Assembly (NCBI GenBank): GCA_028293125.1 | Contig: JAQGPJ010000068.1 | Location: forward strand, 62,001 to 126,000 | Direction: 5' to 3' | Source: Verrucomicrobiales bacterium | GTDB taxonomy: Bacteria; Verrucomicrobiota; Verrucomicrobiia; Verrucomicrobiales; V1-33 | Length of the DNA: 64,000 nucleotides | Part shown: positions 27,145 to 35,099 of the stretch, one piece after another | Numbering within the stretch: position 1 is the first letter of the stretch | How the letters are laid out: each line of letters begins with the position of its first letter | Program-made: the position numbers and the translations under genes | The notes under the pieces: model-generated | What the model was told of the DNA's origin: nothing | Databases searched by the model: none | Seen by the model: only the letters and a program-made list of their open reading frames with translations

Positions 27145-27232
27145 TCGATCAACGCCTTGAGGCGCACGTCACGGCAGGCACTGCTCCCGCCGCAAAAGCC
27201 TGAGGGAGGAAATCCGCGGTCCGAGGTCAGGG

Positions 27233-27844
27233 TCAGCACTCCGCGGAGCCCAGCCGGACATTTGTTTCCTTCGCTTCGATGCCGGGGGCACCATTTTGCC
27301 CGCGCTCCGCCAGTATCTCCAAGGCGCGTTCGACGATGCCCTCCACCGGCCAAAGGCGGCCCAGCCCCTCATAACCGCAGGCGAGCAGACCGGCTTCCGG
27401 ACCGATGAACCGGTGCCCCCAGCCGGCAAGGGTTTCCACATTCCGCACCGTGGCCGGATGCGCCCACATCTTTCCATTCATGGCGGGGGCATGGAGAATG
27501 GGAGCACGGGTGGCCAGGCAAATGGCGCTGAGGGCATCATCCGCAAAACCGGCGGCCAGTTTGGCCAGGATATTGGCGGTGGCGGGGGCGATGAGCACCA
27601 GCGCGGCATTGTCCGCCAGGTGGATATGCCCGGGGCGCCACGACTGCTTTTCGTCGTAGAGCCCGGTGACCACGGAATTGCGCGTCAGGACCTGAAGGGT
27701 CAGCGGCGTGATGAACTCCTGGGCGTCACTGGTCATGACGGCGGTGACATCGCATCCGCGTTTGGTTAGCTGGCTGGCAATTTCAGCCGCCTTGTAGGCG
27801 GCGATGGAGCCGGTGATGCCGAGGAGGACACTGGGTTTCATCAT
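27233..27844 (-). CDS. coaC: Phosphopantothenoylcysteine decarboxylase (CoaC, stand-alone)
   Basis: 203 residues. This FMN protein decarboxylates 4'-phosphopantothenoyl-cysteine in coenzyme A synthesis. Motifs: 'LLGITGSIAAYKAAEIASQL' (flavin binding), the His of 'GHIHLADNAALVLIAPATAN', 'AAGFADDALSAICLATRAP', 'PAMNGKMW' (PXMNXXMW) and the active-site Cys in 'GLLACGYEGLGRLWPVE'. E. coli carries this as the N-terminal half of CoaBC; the CoaB synthetase half is missing here and must be encoded elsewhere. Third gene of the yicC-gmk-coaC set. Confidence 0.92.
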   Translation of the reverse strand: MMKPSVLLGITGSIAAYKAAEIASQLTKRGCDVTAVMTSDAQEFITPLTLQVLTRNSVVTGLYDEKQSWRPGHIHLADNAALVLIAPATANILAKLAAGFADDALSAICLATRAPILHAPAMNGKMWAHPATVRNVETLAGWGHRFIGPEAGLLACGYEGLGRLWPVEGIVERALEILAERGQNGAPGIEAKETNVRLGSAEC

Positions 27845-27871
27845 CCATGAACCGCTGGCTTGGGCCTGATT

Positions 27872-28486
27872 TCAAGGGCGCCGGGGCAGGGCGGGCAGAA
27901 GCAGTCGGGCGCTGCGGTGGCGCTCGGCGGTGATCACCGCCAGAAACCCGGCCAGATCCTCCTCCTTCGTGCGGCTGACGATGGTGTAGGCGTATTCCGG
28001 CCAGTGCCGCATTTCATCCAAGGCATTCAGCAGCCGCAACTGCAGTTCGGCCTCGCTTTCAGACTGGCGGCCTGCAAGCCGGGCGCGGAGCTCCTCCATG
28101 CCGCCGGGCATAATATACACATCCACCAGACTATGGCGGATGGCCGCGTCTTCGCAGGCCCGCAGTTGGGCCGCTCCCTGGGGATCGAGGTCCATGATCA
28201 CATCCTCCCCGGCGGCAAGGCGTGGCAGGACCTCGCTTTTCAAGGTGCCGTAACATCGGCCATGAACCTGGGCATGCTCCAGGAAATCACCGGCCTGAAT
28301 GCGCTGCTGGAACTCCTCATCCGTCAGGAAAAAGTAATCCCGCCCGTGAACCTCCCCCGGCCTTATGGCCCGCGTGGTGCAGGACACGGTGTAATAAAGC
28401 GGAGTGACCGCGCTGGCGCTCCGGCAAACCGTGGTTTTGCCCGAGCCTGAAGGGCCGGAGACGACGAGAAGGATACCGGTGCGCAT
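27872..28486 (-). CDS. gmk: Guanylate kinase
   Basis: 204 residues (E. coli 207). Phosphorylates GMP to GDP with ATP. P-loop 'VVSGPSGSGKTTVCRSA'; GMP-binding 'VSCTTRAIRPGEVHGRDYFF'; 'FLEHAQVHGRCYGTLKSEV'; 'DVIMDLDPQGAAQLR'; and the lid 'LAGRQSESEAELQLRLLNA'. The usual start of the GMP loop is slightly changed (TTRAIRPGE rather than TTRPPRPGE). It is preceded by a leader with the CCAATAAC-type repeats and lacks a Shine-Dalgarno sequence. Confidence 0.95.
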   Translation of the reverse strand: MRTGILLVVSGPSGSGKTTVCRSASAVTPLYYTVSCTTRAIRPGEVHGRDYFFLTDEEFQQRIQAGDFLEHAQVHGRCYGTLKSEVLPRLAAGEDVIMDLDPQGAAQLRACEDAAIRHSLVDVYIMPGGMEELRARLAGRQSESEAELQLRLLNALDEMRHWPEYAYTIVSRTKEEDLAGFLAVITAERHRSARLLLPALPRRP

Positions 28487-28515
28487 GGGGGAGGGGAGAG
28501 GGTTATTGGTTAATG

Positions 28516-28623
28516 GTTATTAGTTATTGGGGAGGATGCTGCAAAGGTGGGATGGGAGAAAGTTCGGAGGCAGCGGAGGCTGGGAAATAGTTTTTCCAGA
28601 GCCTGAGCCCAATAACTAATAAC
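28516..28623. repeat. 16-bp inverted repeat pair between gmk and yicC
   Basis: gttattagttattggg (28516-28531) and its exact complement cccaataactaataac (28608-28623), separated by 76 bases. Both arms extend imperfectly into further TTATTGG-type units. Related units occur at 34844-34862 (upstream of thiG) and near 49511-49519 (upstream of the AIM24 gene). Confidence 0.75.
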
Positions 28624-28663
28624 TAATAACCCCTCCCCCTTCCCCGCCGTGCCAGCGGCGGCG

Positions 28664-29545
28664 TCACTCCACATTCTGCACCTGCTCGCGGAGGCGTTCC
28701 ACTTCCGTTTTGCCGGCGACGACGAGGTGGGCGATGCCGGCGTGGCTGGCTTTGGCGCCCATGGTGTTGAGTTCGCGGTGCATTTCCTGGGTCAGAAAAT
28801 CGAGCGGGCGGCCGCTGGGATCGCGGCTGTCCATCAGGCGGTGGAACTCCAGCAGATGACCGGCGAGGCGGGAAATCTCCTCGGAAATATCACATCTGTC
28901 CGCGAAGAGGGCGATCTCCTTGACCAGTCGCTCGTCATTCAGCGGAAGGGGCAGGCCGATTTCCTCCAGCCGGCGGCGCAGGGCCTCGCGGTGCAGCATG
29001 GGCACGCGGGGAGCCTCGGCGGCGATGCGGGTGCAGAGATCCTGCAGGGTCTCCAGCCGGTTTGTCAGATCCTGCCGCAGATAGGCGCCCTCCCGCAGCC
29101 GGGCCTCATCCCAGGCGATGAGCGCCTGGGCCACCGCCTGAAGCACTAGGGGCTGGGTGACCTCCAGCGGCAGGGGCTCGGTGGCGGTGACCGTGAAAAC
29201 ACCGGGAGCCCGCAGCAGGGCATCGGCCGAGAGGGGAAGGGGAGTCGCCAGAGTCAAACTGAGCTTGGCCAGCGCGGCCGCGTATTCCACTGCCAGGGCC
29301 TCATCGACACGCAGGGCCGTGGAGGCGGCGGAGGTTGTGGATTCAAGATTGATGGAGGCGGAGAGCCGCCCGCGGGAAAGAGCACCGTTGAGCAGCTTGC
29401 GCACGCCGGCCTCCAGCGCCTGGCCGTCGCGCGGCAGCCGCAGGTCGATATCCGCCTGCTTGCGGTTCACGGAGGACAGTTCCGCCACGCAGCGGAGGCC
29501 CTCCCCGTCGGCTTCACCGCGTCCGAATCCTGTCATGCTCTTCAT
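28664..29545 (-). CDS. yicC: YicC family endoribonuclease
   Basis: 293 residues (E. coli 287). 'MKSMTGFGRGEADGEG' at the N-terminus, 'ELSSVNRKQADIDLRLPRD', then a long helical C-terminal half ending with the diagnostic 'GRPLDFLTQEMHRELNTMGA' and 'KASHAGIAHLVVAGKTEVER'. YicC proteins are RNA-degrading enzymes linked to stress survival. Neighbours gmk and coaC form a cluster conserved in many bacteria, although rpoZ, often included, is absent here. Confidence 0.95.
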   Translation of the reverse strand: MKSMTGFGRGEADGEGLRCVAELSSVNRKQADIDLRLPRDGQALEAGVRKLLNGALSRGRLSASINLESTTSAASTALRVDEALAVEYAAALAKLSLTLATPLPLSADALLRAPGVFTVTATEPLPLEVTQPLVLQAVAQALIAWDEARLREGAYLRQDLTNRLETLQDLCTRIAAEAPRVPMLHREALRRRLEEIGLPLPLNDERLVKEIALFADRCDISEEISRLAGHLLEFHRLMDSRDPSGRPLDFLTQEMHRELNTMGAKASHAGIAHLVVAGKTEVERLREQVQNVE

Positions 29546-29697
29546 ATGCCGCCCACCGTGGCGGGGCAGTGGAGGGTGACAATGGGAAAGGGGAAAATAA
29601 GGGTCGGAAAACCCGGATGCCGGCCTGCGGGAAAGATGCGGCGCTGAGCGGGCCGCCCTGCCTTGAAGGTTCCGGGAAACGGGTTCAGAGACAGCCC

Positions 29698-30066
29698 ATG
29701 CCCAACCTCCCGCCTGTCCGCGTTTACCTTTATCAAAACTGCAGCACCTGCCGTGATGCCTCGCGGTGGCTGGACGGGCAGGGCATTGAACGGGAGGAGA
29801 TCCCCATCCGCGAAAAGCCGCCCGGTGTGCCGGAGCTGCGGCGGATGCTGGAGATCAAAGGGGATCTGAAAAAACTCTTCAACACCTCGGGCATGGACTA
29901 CAGAGCCCAAGGGCTGAAGGACCGGCTGCCGGGGTTGACGGAGGATGAGGCGCTGGCCCTGCTGGCGGCGAACGGCAATCTGGTGAAGCGCCCGTTTCTG
30001 CTCACTGAGACGGGCGGCGCCGTCGGCTTCAAGCCGGAGGAATGGCGGAGACTGTTTGGCAACTAG
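29698..30066 (+). CDS. ArsC/Spx (YffB-like) family protein
   Basis: 122 residues from ATG 29698 (MPNLPPVRVYLYQNCSTCRD). A thioredoxin-fold member of the ArsC/Spx family with a CXXC (CSTC) motif, then 'IEREEIPIREKPPGVPELRR', 'LKKLFNTSGMDYRAQGLKDR' and 'GNLVKRPFLLTETGGAVGFK'. Whether it is a reductase or a regulator cannot be decided; no ars genes are nearby. Confidence 0.85.
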   Translation: MPNLPPVRVYLYQNCSTCRDASRWLDGQGIEREEIPIREKPPGVPELRRMLEIKGDLKKLFNTSGMDYRAQGLKDRLPGLTEDEALALLAANGNLVKRPFLLTETGGAVGFKPEEWRRLFGN

Positions 30067-30107
30067 GCGGAGGGAATTCAGAAGCTTCCAGCCGGGAAGT
30101 GCTCTGA

Positions 30108-30381
30108 AAAACCGGTCGGCTTGGGCCGGAGGATGTCAAAATCACCATGGAGAACGGCACGCTGAGCATCACCGGCGAGCGCCGTTTGGAGAGGGAGGAC
30201 AAAAACTCCGCACCATCTCACCGAGCGCGTTTACGGACGCTTCCTGCGCAGCTTCTCCCTGCCGGGGGGCAGCGATCCCTCCCAAGTGAACGCCCAGTTC
30301 AGGGACGGCCTGCTGAGCATCCGCATCGCCAAAAGCGAACAGGCCCGGCCCAGGCAGATCGAGATCAAGGTCGCGGCATGA
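30108..30381 (+). pseudogene. Hsp20/alpha-crystallin remnant, truncated and frameshifted
   Basis: The first frame reads 'LGPEDVKITMENGTLSITGE' and then 'RRLEREDK'. A one-base loss in an A5 run near 30200 shifts the frame, after which 'HHLTERVYGRFLRSFSLPGG', 'SDPSQVNAQFRDGLLSIRIA' and 'KSEQARPRQIEIKVAA' continue to a stop at 30381. Together they form the alpha-crystallin domain of small heat-shock proteins. The N-terminal part is missing (stop codon at 30105). The gene is dead unless the frameshift is a sequencing error, and even then it is truncated. Confidence 0.85.
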
Positions 30382-30447
30382 TCTCACGGGATGGACGCCG
30401 GCCTCTCCTCTTCGGCGCGGCTGAAAACCATCCCATTTCCCTGCGGT

Positions 30448-30487
30448 GGGCTGTCCGGGCTTTTCAAAGTCTGGACAGCCCGTCTTT
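30448..30487 (+). terminator. Intrinsic-terminator-like hairpin
   Basis: gggctgtccgggctttt / aaagtctggacagccc forms a stem of 15-16 pairs with G-U wobbles, followed by gtctttcgtt. It lies downstream of the hsp20 remnant and may once have served it. Confidence 0.6.
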
Positions 30488-30552
30488 CGTTACTGGATGC
30501 GGGCGGGTCCTGGAATCCGGTTTTGCAGCACCGCCAAAACCTGATAAAAACC

Positions 30553-30723
30553 ATGAAATTTAAACACAGGCCCCTGATCACCGCCATAGCCGCCGGCCGC
30601 GGCCTGGCTTCGCTGACCATCGGGGCCTCAGCTCCGGCTGGAGCATCCCCGGCACTGTCCGGAACCGGGAAACCGCCATTTCACAAAATCAGCCTGCCCT
30701 GTCCCCTGACTGATAGACGGTGA
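30553..30723 (+). CDS. Short signal-peptide-like reading frame (possible gene fragment)
   Basis: 56 codons from ATG 30553. It begins like an exported protein ('MKFKHRPLITAIAAGRGLAS', 'LTIGASAPAGASPAL') but stops soon after. It may be a truncated gene in a decayed stretch or a chance frame. No homologue is recognised. Confidence 0.25.
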   Translation: MKFKHRPLITAIAAGRGLASLTIGASAPAGASPALSGTGKPPFHKISLPCPLTDRR

Positions 30724-30858
30724 GCCCGCTGCGCGCGCTTGGAGCCCGGCCGTTCAGACGCCATGGGGCGGCCATGCGGACTCCCGGACAGAAACTCTGA
30801 AAACCGATGCCTCTCCTCGGCGGGCATGCCCGGCCATGGCAGTTCCGGCGCATTTCCC

Positions 30859-31122
30859 TCAGTTCATCCGGTTCAGCCGGGCGCGGCACCGCTGAATCTC
30901 CTCCCGGGAGAACCTCAGCCTGAACGCCCGCATGATCCGGGCCTCCAGAAGACGGACAAGCGGAGCCGGATCACCTTGGGGGAAACACTTCTGAAAGCGC
31001 TTCAGGGCGTCAAGCTCCTCCATGAACTGCTCATGGAAAAGGGCGGCGGAGCCGGAGCGCGCGAGTTCATCCCAGAGGAAGGCCATCATGCGCGCCCTGG
31101 CGGTCAGGGCCTCATTCATCAT
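30859..31122 (-). CDS. Small hypothetical protein
   Basis: 87 residues from ATG 31122 (MMNEALTARARMMAFLWDEL). It is rich in charged residues and probably all-helical ('FHEQFMEELDALKRFQKCFP', 'RAFRLRFSREEIQRCRARLN'). It has no signal peptide or membrane helix, and no family is recognised. An in-frame upstream start (31227) is less likely. Confidence 0.45.
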   Translation of the reverse strand: MMNEALTARARMMAFLWDELARSGSAALFHEQFMEELDALKRFQKCFPQGDPAPLVRLLEARIMRAFRLRFSREEIQRCRARLNRMN

Positions 31123-31434
31123 TCTGCGGGGGTGGTGCATACTTTTACGCGGGTGCGGCCCACAGTGGCCGTCCTGAAGAAAATGAAATTGCCAACGGGC
31201 CACTGGGCTGGATGGAAAACCCGACAACGGGGGATTGTTGAGTCAGCCGGTTCCACTCTCCGGCGCGGGGAGCAGGAACCGGCGCGCGGCGTCCAAAGCT
31301 CCGGGGGGCATGCCTTCATTTCATCCCATGCTGTCCGCCTGAAAAAGCCGCGCTTGGCGCAAAAGGCAAAGGCCCCCGGCCGGTGGTTTGAGGTCAATCC
31401 CTCAATCCGGAGACCGGAGGCTTGAAGCCTGCGC

Positions 31435-32430
31435 TCAGAGGCCGCCTGCGGAGCGGCGGCGGGAGAAAAGCGCCAGCCCGAGAAAGCCTCCCATGGTGAG
31501 GAGCCCGGCGGGCTCGGGGGCGGACACCAGATTGATCTCGCCCGTGAACTTTCCGTCCATCATGGTGGCGTTCTTCCCGATGTTCCAGTTGTTGGCGATC
31601 AGCGTGCCGTTGATGTTGGCGTTCTGGTTCACATCGGCGGCGGGGGCCAGGATGGTCCCCTTGAACATGGTGTTGATATTGAGGGTCTGGGCGGAGTCGT
31701 CACCCTTTTCACCGCTCGCCTGATCCACAAAGTTCCAGAGAATTCTGCCGTCGTCCGCGGAGTTGGTGGAGAGGCCCCAGTCCACGGTGTGGCCCAGCAC
31801 GTTGACCACGATGGTCTCCCCGCCGGTGCCGCCGCTGAAGCTGAGGTTGTTGATGGAGCCGAGCATGGAGCCGTCAACGGTGTAAACCTTCAGACCTTTT
31901 CCGTTAACGGTGTTCTGGTCGAGATCGACCTTGACGCTCACCTCCTTCGGGTCCAGCGAGATGGCCACGCTGTCCATTTTGGCCAGTTCCGAGGAGAGTT
32001 TGACGAGGTTTTCGACCGTCGGTGCCAAGTCAAAGGACTTATTGTAAATATTGCCGTTTTTGGCCACCAGATTTTCGTTGGTGTAGGCGCCTCCGATGTA
32101 AATGTCGCCGGAGTTGGCGCGCACCGCGGCTTCGTTTCCTTGGCCGCCGTCCACGGTGTCATTGCCGCCGATATAGAGATCGGCATTCTCGGGAATTGGG
32201 CTGCCGGGTGTGGACGTGCCCTTCACCAGACGGACATCGTAGTTGGTGCCGGAGAAGTTTCCCTGCACCACCACCGAGCCTTGGGCCTGCCCGCCGTAGG
32301 GGGCGTCGGCGTTGCCGATGATGAAGACGTTGGTGTTGCCGGCGATCCCCAGGGCGGAGGTCACCGCCGCCGGAGCCGCCGCAAGGGTGCCAAGGAGCAA
32401 AAGGGCGGGAAGAAATCTGGGTGGGTTCAT
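31435..32430 (-). CDS. Choice-of-anchor-A-type PEP-CTERM exported protein
   Basis: About 331 residues, start ATG 32430 (MNPPRFLPALLLLGTLAAAP, signal peptide). The middle contains the choice-of-anchor A pattern: 'ADLYIGGNDTVDGGQGNEAA', 'VVNVLGHTVDWG', 'ILWNFVDQASG', 'FKGTILAPAADVNQNANING' and 'LIANNWNIG'. The C-terminus is a PEP-CTERM sorting signal: 'APEPAGLLTMGGFLGLALFS' followed by RRR. Such proteins are processed by an exosortase, which is not in this window, and anchored or released with the exopolysaccharide. Upstream lies an unusually AT-rich region with repeated TGCATTTT units. Confidence 0.85.
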   Translation of the reverse strand: MNPPRFLPALLLLGTLAAAPAAVTSALGIAGNTNVFIIGNADAPYGGQAQGSVVVQGNFSGTNYDVRLVKGTSTPGSPIPENADLYIGGNDTVDGGQGNEAAVRANSGDIYIGGAYTNENLVAKNGNIYNKSFDLAPTVENLVKLSSELAKMDSVAISLDPKEVSVKVDLDQNTVNGKGLKVYTVDGSMLGSINNLSFSGGTGGETIVVNVLGHTVDWGLSTNSADDGRILWNFVDQASGEKGDDSAQTLNINTMFKGTILAPAADVNQNANINGTLIANNWNIGKNATMMDGKFTGEINLVSAPEPAGLLTMGGFLGLALFSRRRSAGGL

Positions 32431-32892
32431 GGGGCGGAGATTTTTCGGATGTTTGGAGACAGAGGGTTTTAATGCATTTTGGGGGCCAAACCCTGCATTT
32501 TGATTAAAACCATTCATTATGAATGGATTATGCATTTTTAAGTTTTCCGGCGCGGATCCGGATAACGGATTTGCGTTGTAAATGCATGGGGATTGCAATC
32601 ATTGCGTGCCTGTTCCGGCACACCGCCAGATCCCCGCGCATGACGGCGGTCCGGCCCCGCAGGACTCCCAAAGCTGAGGCGCCCCAGCTGCGGCCAATAC
32701 CGGAGGCCCTCCCTGAAGGAGGGAAAAGGAGGGGCTTGCCTGACACAGTTCATCCATGTCCATGATCCCGGAAATGGTCCGCAGGCAGGGTGTCCCCCGT
32801 CGGCGCGATCGCTATTGAAACCATGCCCAAACCCGCGTGGAATCCAATGCCGCATCCAAATCGGGGCGCAGCCCCTTGACGTGAACCCGCCC
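32431..32892. promoter_or_regulatory. Intergenic region with TGCATTTT repeats and an imperfect palindrome
   Basis: Divergent region between the PEP-CTERM gene (-) and the cytochrome gene (+). It holds TGCATTTT copies near 32474, 32493 and 32532, ATGCAT near 32581, and the near-palindrome ccattcattatgaatgg around 32511-32527. These AT-rich repeats stand out from the GC-rich surroundings and may be regulatory. The rest, 32600-32892, shows no gene. Confidence 0.45.
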
Positions 32893-33465
32893 ATGAAAAC
32901 CCCCAAGCCGCCTGTTGCCGGATTAGCATTGATTGCCGTGGCCGTGATTGCCGGGCAAATTTTTCTGATTCCACCCGCCGGTTCCAATCTGATGGGCCAG
33001 ACCTCGAATCCAGCCCCGGATAAAACCATTAAGGAACTTACAGATGAAATCGTTCGGCTGCAGGGATTGCTGCCCGACCAGTCCCATGCGATGGCGGATG
33101 TGGGTTACCATATGTCCCACGCCTGGTTTGCGGCGAAGGCGAAAAACTGGCCTCTCGCCAAATTCAACGTGGACGAAACCATGAGCCATATCGGATGGGC
33201 CGTGCGCATAAAACCCATACGCAAAGGCCCTGACAACAGCGATTTCCCGCTTCAGCCTTATGCGGATGCCATTTCCGGCGGTCCTATTCCGGAAATGCAG
33301 ACGGCCATCAGGAATGCGGACCTCCCGGCGTTTGAAAAGAGCTATCAGGCGGCCCTGACCGCGTGCTACGCCTGCCATGTGGCCAGCGCAAAGCCCTATT
33401 TGAAATTGAAGCCTCCGGCAATGCCGGACAGCGGAATCATTGATTATCAGCCTGACTCCCCGTAA
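32893..33465 (+). CDS. Exported single-haem c-type cytochrome-like protein
   Basis: 190 residues from ATG 32893 (MKTPKPPVAGLALIAVAVIA, an N-terminal signal or anchor helix). One CXXCH haem-binding site occurs near the C-terminus ('AALTACYACHVASAKPYL'). The helical body ('QSHAMADVGYHMSHAWFAAK', 'MQTAIRNADLPAFEKSYQAA') resembles four-helix cytochromes of the c' type, where the haem motif is also C-terminal. A role as periplasmic electron carrier is likely but unproven. No oxidase genes are nearby. Confidence 0.7.
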   Translation: MKTPKPPVAGLALIAVAVIAGQIFLIPPAGSNLMGQTSNPAPDKTIKELTDEIVRLQGLLPDQSHAMADVGYHMSHAWFAAKAKNWPLAKFNVDETMSHIGWAVRIKPIRKGPDNSDFPLQPYADAISGGPIPEMQTAIRNADLPAFEKSYQAALTACYACHVASAKPYLKLKPPAMPDSGIIDYQPDSP

Positions 33466-33615
33466 TCCGCCATGTCACCTGAAACCAGCGGACCGCCTTT
33501 GATCCGCCGCCTGATACTCACCCACACCACTTTCATGACCTGTGTTCCGGCTGTCAGGTAGAGATTGTTCGTCCGCACGGTGCTGACACCCTGCCCCCTG
33601 CCCTTTAAGCCGGTC

Positions 33616-33950
33616 ATGATGTTAAAACTCAGGCGGTGTATTGTGGTTGGAGCTTCGGCGGGCGGTGTGGAGGCGCTGAAGCAGGTGGCGGCCGGTCTGC
33701 CAGCGGACCTGGCGGTGCCCGTTTTTGGGGTGCTGCACATTCCCCCTGAGGACCAAGCCTGCTGGCTGAGATTCTGGACGGCGTCTGCCGTTTCCCGGTG
33801 TGCTGTCCCCGCCACGGCGAGGAAATCCGCGGCGGGACTGTGTACTCGCTTTTGCCGGTTTCACCAAGTATGGTCTTCAGTATCCACTGAGTCCCGAGCG
33901 AATCCTTCCTCCCCTGGGCTCCGATGAATGGCGGATCCGATTGGAAGCTC
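33616..33950 (+). pseudogene. cheB-like methylesterase remnant
   Basis: The N-terminus is typical of CheB: 'RRCIVVGASAGGVEALKQVA' with the catalytic-Ser motif GASAGG, then 'VFGVLHIPPED'. A frameshift near 33760 moves the frame to 'LAEILDGVCRFPV' and 'HGEEIRGGTVYSL', a match to the next CheB block. Another change restores a frame reading 'LSPERILPPLGSDEWRI'. The rest of the enzyme is missing. No other chemotaxis genes are nearby. The right end is approximate. Confidence 0.75.
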
Positions 33951-34028
33951 CCGGTCGGGCATCATCGGGAAAACCGATGGGCCGGGACCGGAGCCGGGAC
34001 TTCAAACGCCCCCGTCCTCAGTGCCCTT

Positions 34029-34805
34029 TCAGGACGGAAACAGAAACCCGGTCAGCGGACTGGTGGCGGAGGCCTCCCGGCGGGGGGCGGGCAGGCCGAG
34101 TTCATAGGCGGTGCGTCCGGCCTCCACCGCCTGCCGGAAGGCCTGGGCCATGCGCACGGGATTGGACGCGATGGCCATCGCGGTGTTGATCAGCACGGCG
34201 TCGGCTCCCATCTCCATGGCTTCGGCGGCGTGGCTGGGGGCTCCGATGCCGGCATCAATGACCACCGGCACCGTGGCCTGCTCGATGATGATTTCGATCT
34301 GCCGCCGGGTTTCAATGCCCCGGTTGGAGCCGATGGGCGCGCCCAGTGGCATGACGGTGGCGGTGCCAATATCCTGCAGGCGCTTGGCCAACACGGGATC
34401 GGCGTTGATATAGGGCAGCACCACAAAGCCCTCGCGCACCAGGATTTCAGCGGCTTTGAAGGTTTCCACCGGATCCGGCAGCAGGTAGCGGGGATCAGGA
34501 TGAATTTCCAGCTTCACCCAGTTCGGCAGGCCGGCGGTGACCGCCAGACGGGCCAGGCGCACGGCCTCCTCCGCGGTGTTGGCGCCGCTGGTGTTGGGCA
34601 GCAGGAGGTATTTTGCCGGATCGATGAAGTCGAGGATATTGGCGAAGGGATCGCCTTTTCCCGAAAGGTCCGCCCGCCGCAGGGCCACGGTCACAATCTC
34701 CGTGCCCGAGGCCTCCAGCGCGTCCTGCATGCTCTCCATGGAGGAAAACTTGCCGGTGCCGGCAAGCAGGCGGGAGGAGAAGGTGCGGTCGGCGATCCTG
34801 AGCAT
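34029..34805 (-). CDS. thiG: Thiazole synthase
   Basis: 258 residues (E. coli 256). ThiG condenses deoxyxylulose phosphate, dehydroglycine and the ThiS thiocarboxylate into the thiazole of thiamine. Family marks: '[16 protein letters not shown]', 'EIVTVALRR', '[20 protein letters not shown]', the Schiff-base Lys region '[17 protein letters not shown]', '[20 protein letters not shown]', '[13 protein letters not shown]' and '[20 protein letters not shown]'. thiH lies 3 kb away on the other strand; thiS and thiF are not in the window. The leader has a CCAATAAC repeat and no Shine-Dalgarno sequence. Confidence 0.95.
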   Translation of the reverse strand: MLRIADRTFSSRLLAGTGKFSSMESMQDALEASGTEIVTVALRRADLSGKGDPFANILDFIDPAKYLLLPNTSGANTAEEAVRLARLAVTAGLPNWVKLEIHPDPRYLLPDPVETFKAAEILVREGFVVLPYINADPVLAKRLQDIGTATVMPLGAPIGSNRGIETRRQIEIIIEQATVPVVIDAGIGAPSHAAEAMEMGADAVLINTAMAIASNPVRMAQAFRQAVEAGRTAYELGLPAPRREASATSPLTGFLFPS

Positions 34806-34843
34806 GGTGGTTGGGGGAGGGGTGAAGAGGGTTATGGGTGGGT

Positions 34844-34862
34844 GGTTATTGGTTATTGGGGG
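34844..34862. repeat. GGTTATTGGTTATTGGGGG leader repeat
   Basis: A direct repeat of GGTTATT units in the 5' leader of thiG. It is related to the inverted-repeat arms at 28516-28623 and to caatcagccaataaccaacc near 49514. Confidence 0.6.
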
Positions 34863-35099
34863 AAGGCGGCATTGAAATTGGGCTCAGCCTGGGTGAGTGG
34901 GGCTCTTGAGGGAAAGGGATCGGTGACGGACTGTTTTTCCGTTCACGCTGGAAGCCTGTTTTGATTGACTCCGGGGCGGGTGTGGCGGCGCGTCCCACCA
35001 TGAGACCTGTGCGGGAAAGAGCCAGTCCCGGAGCGGGTCCGGTGGATATCCGTTTTATGCTCCCCACAACAAACCGTGAAAGGACTGCGCCCATTCTCA
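34863..35099. other. Gene-free spacer thiG/chdC
   Basis: About 237 bases between the thiG leader and the 3' end of the chdC gene. I see no gene, RNA or clear terminator in it. Confidence 0.4.

Noticed and set aside
28516-28623. Inverted repeat considered as insertion-sequence ends
   Set aside because: The 76 bases between the arms cannot encode a transposase, and no target duplication was seen; a MITE remnant cannot be excluded.
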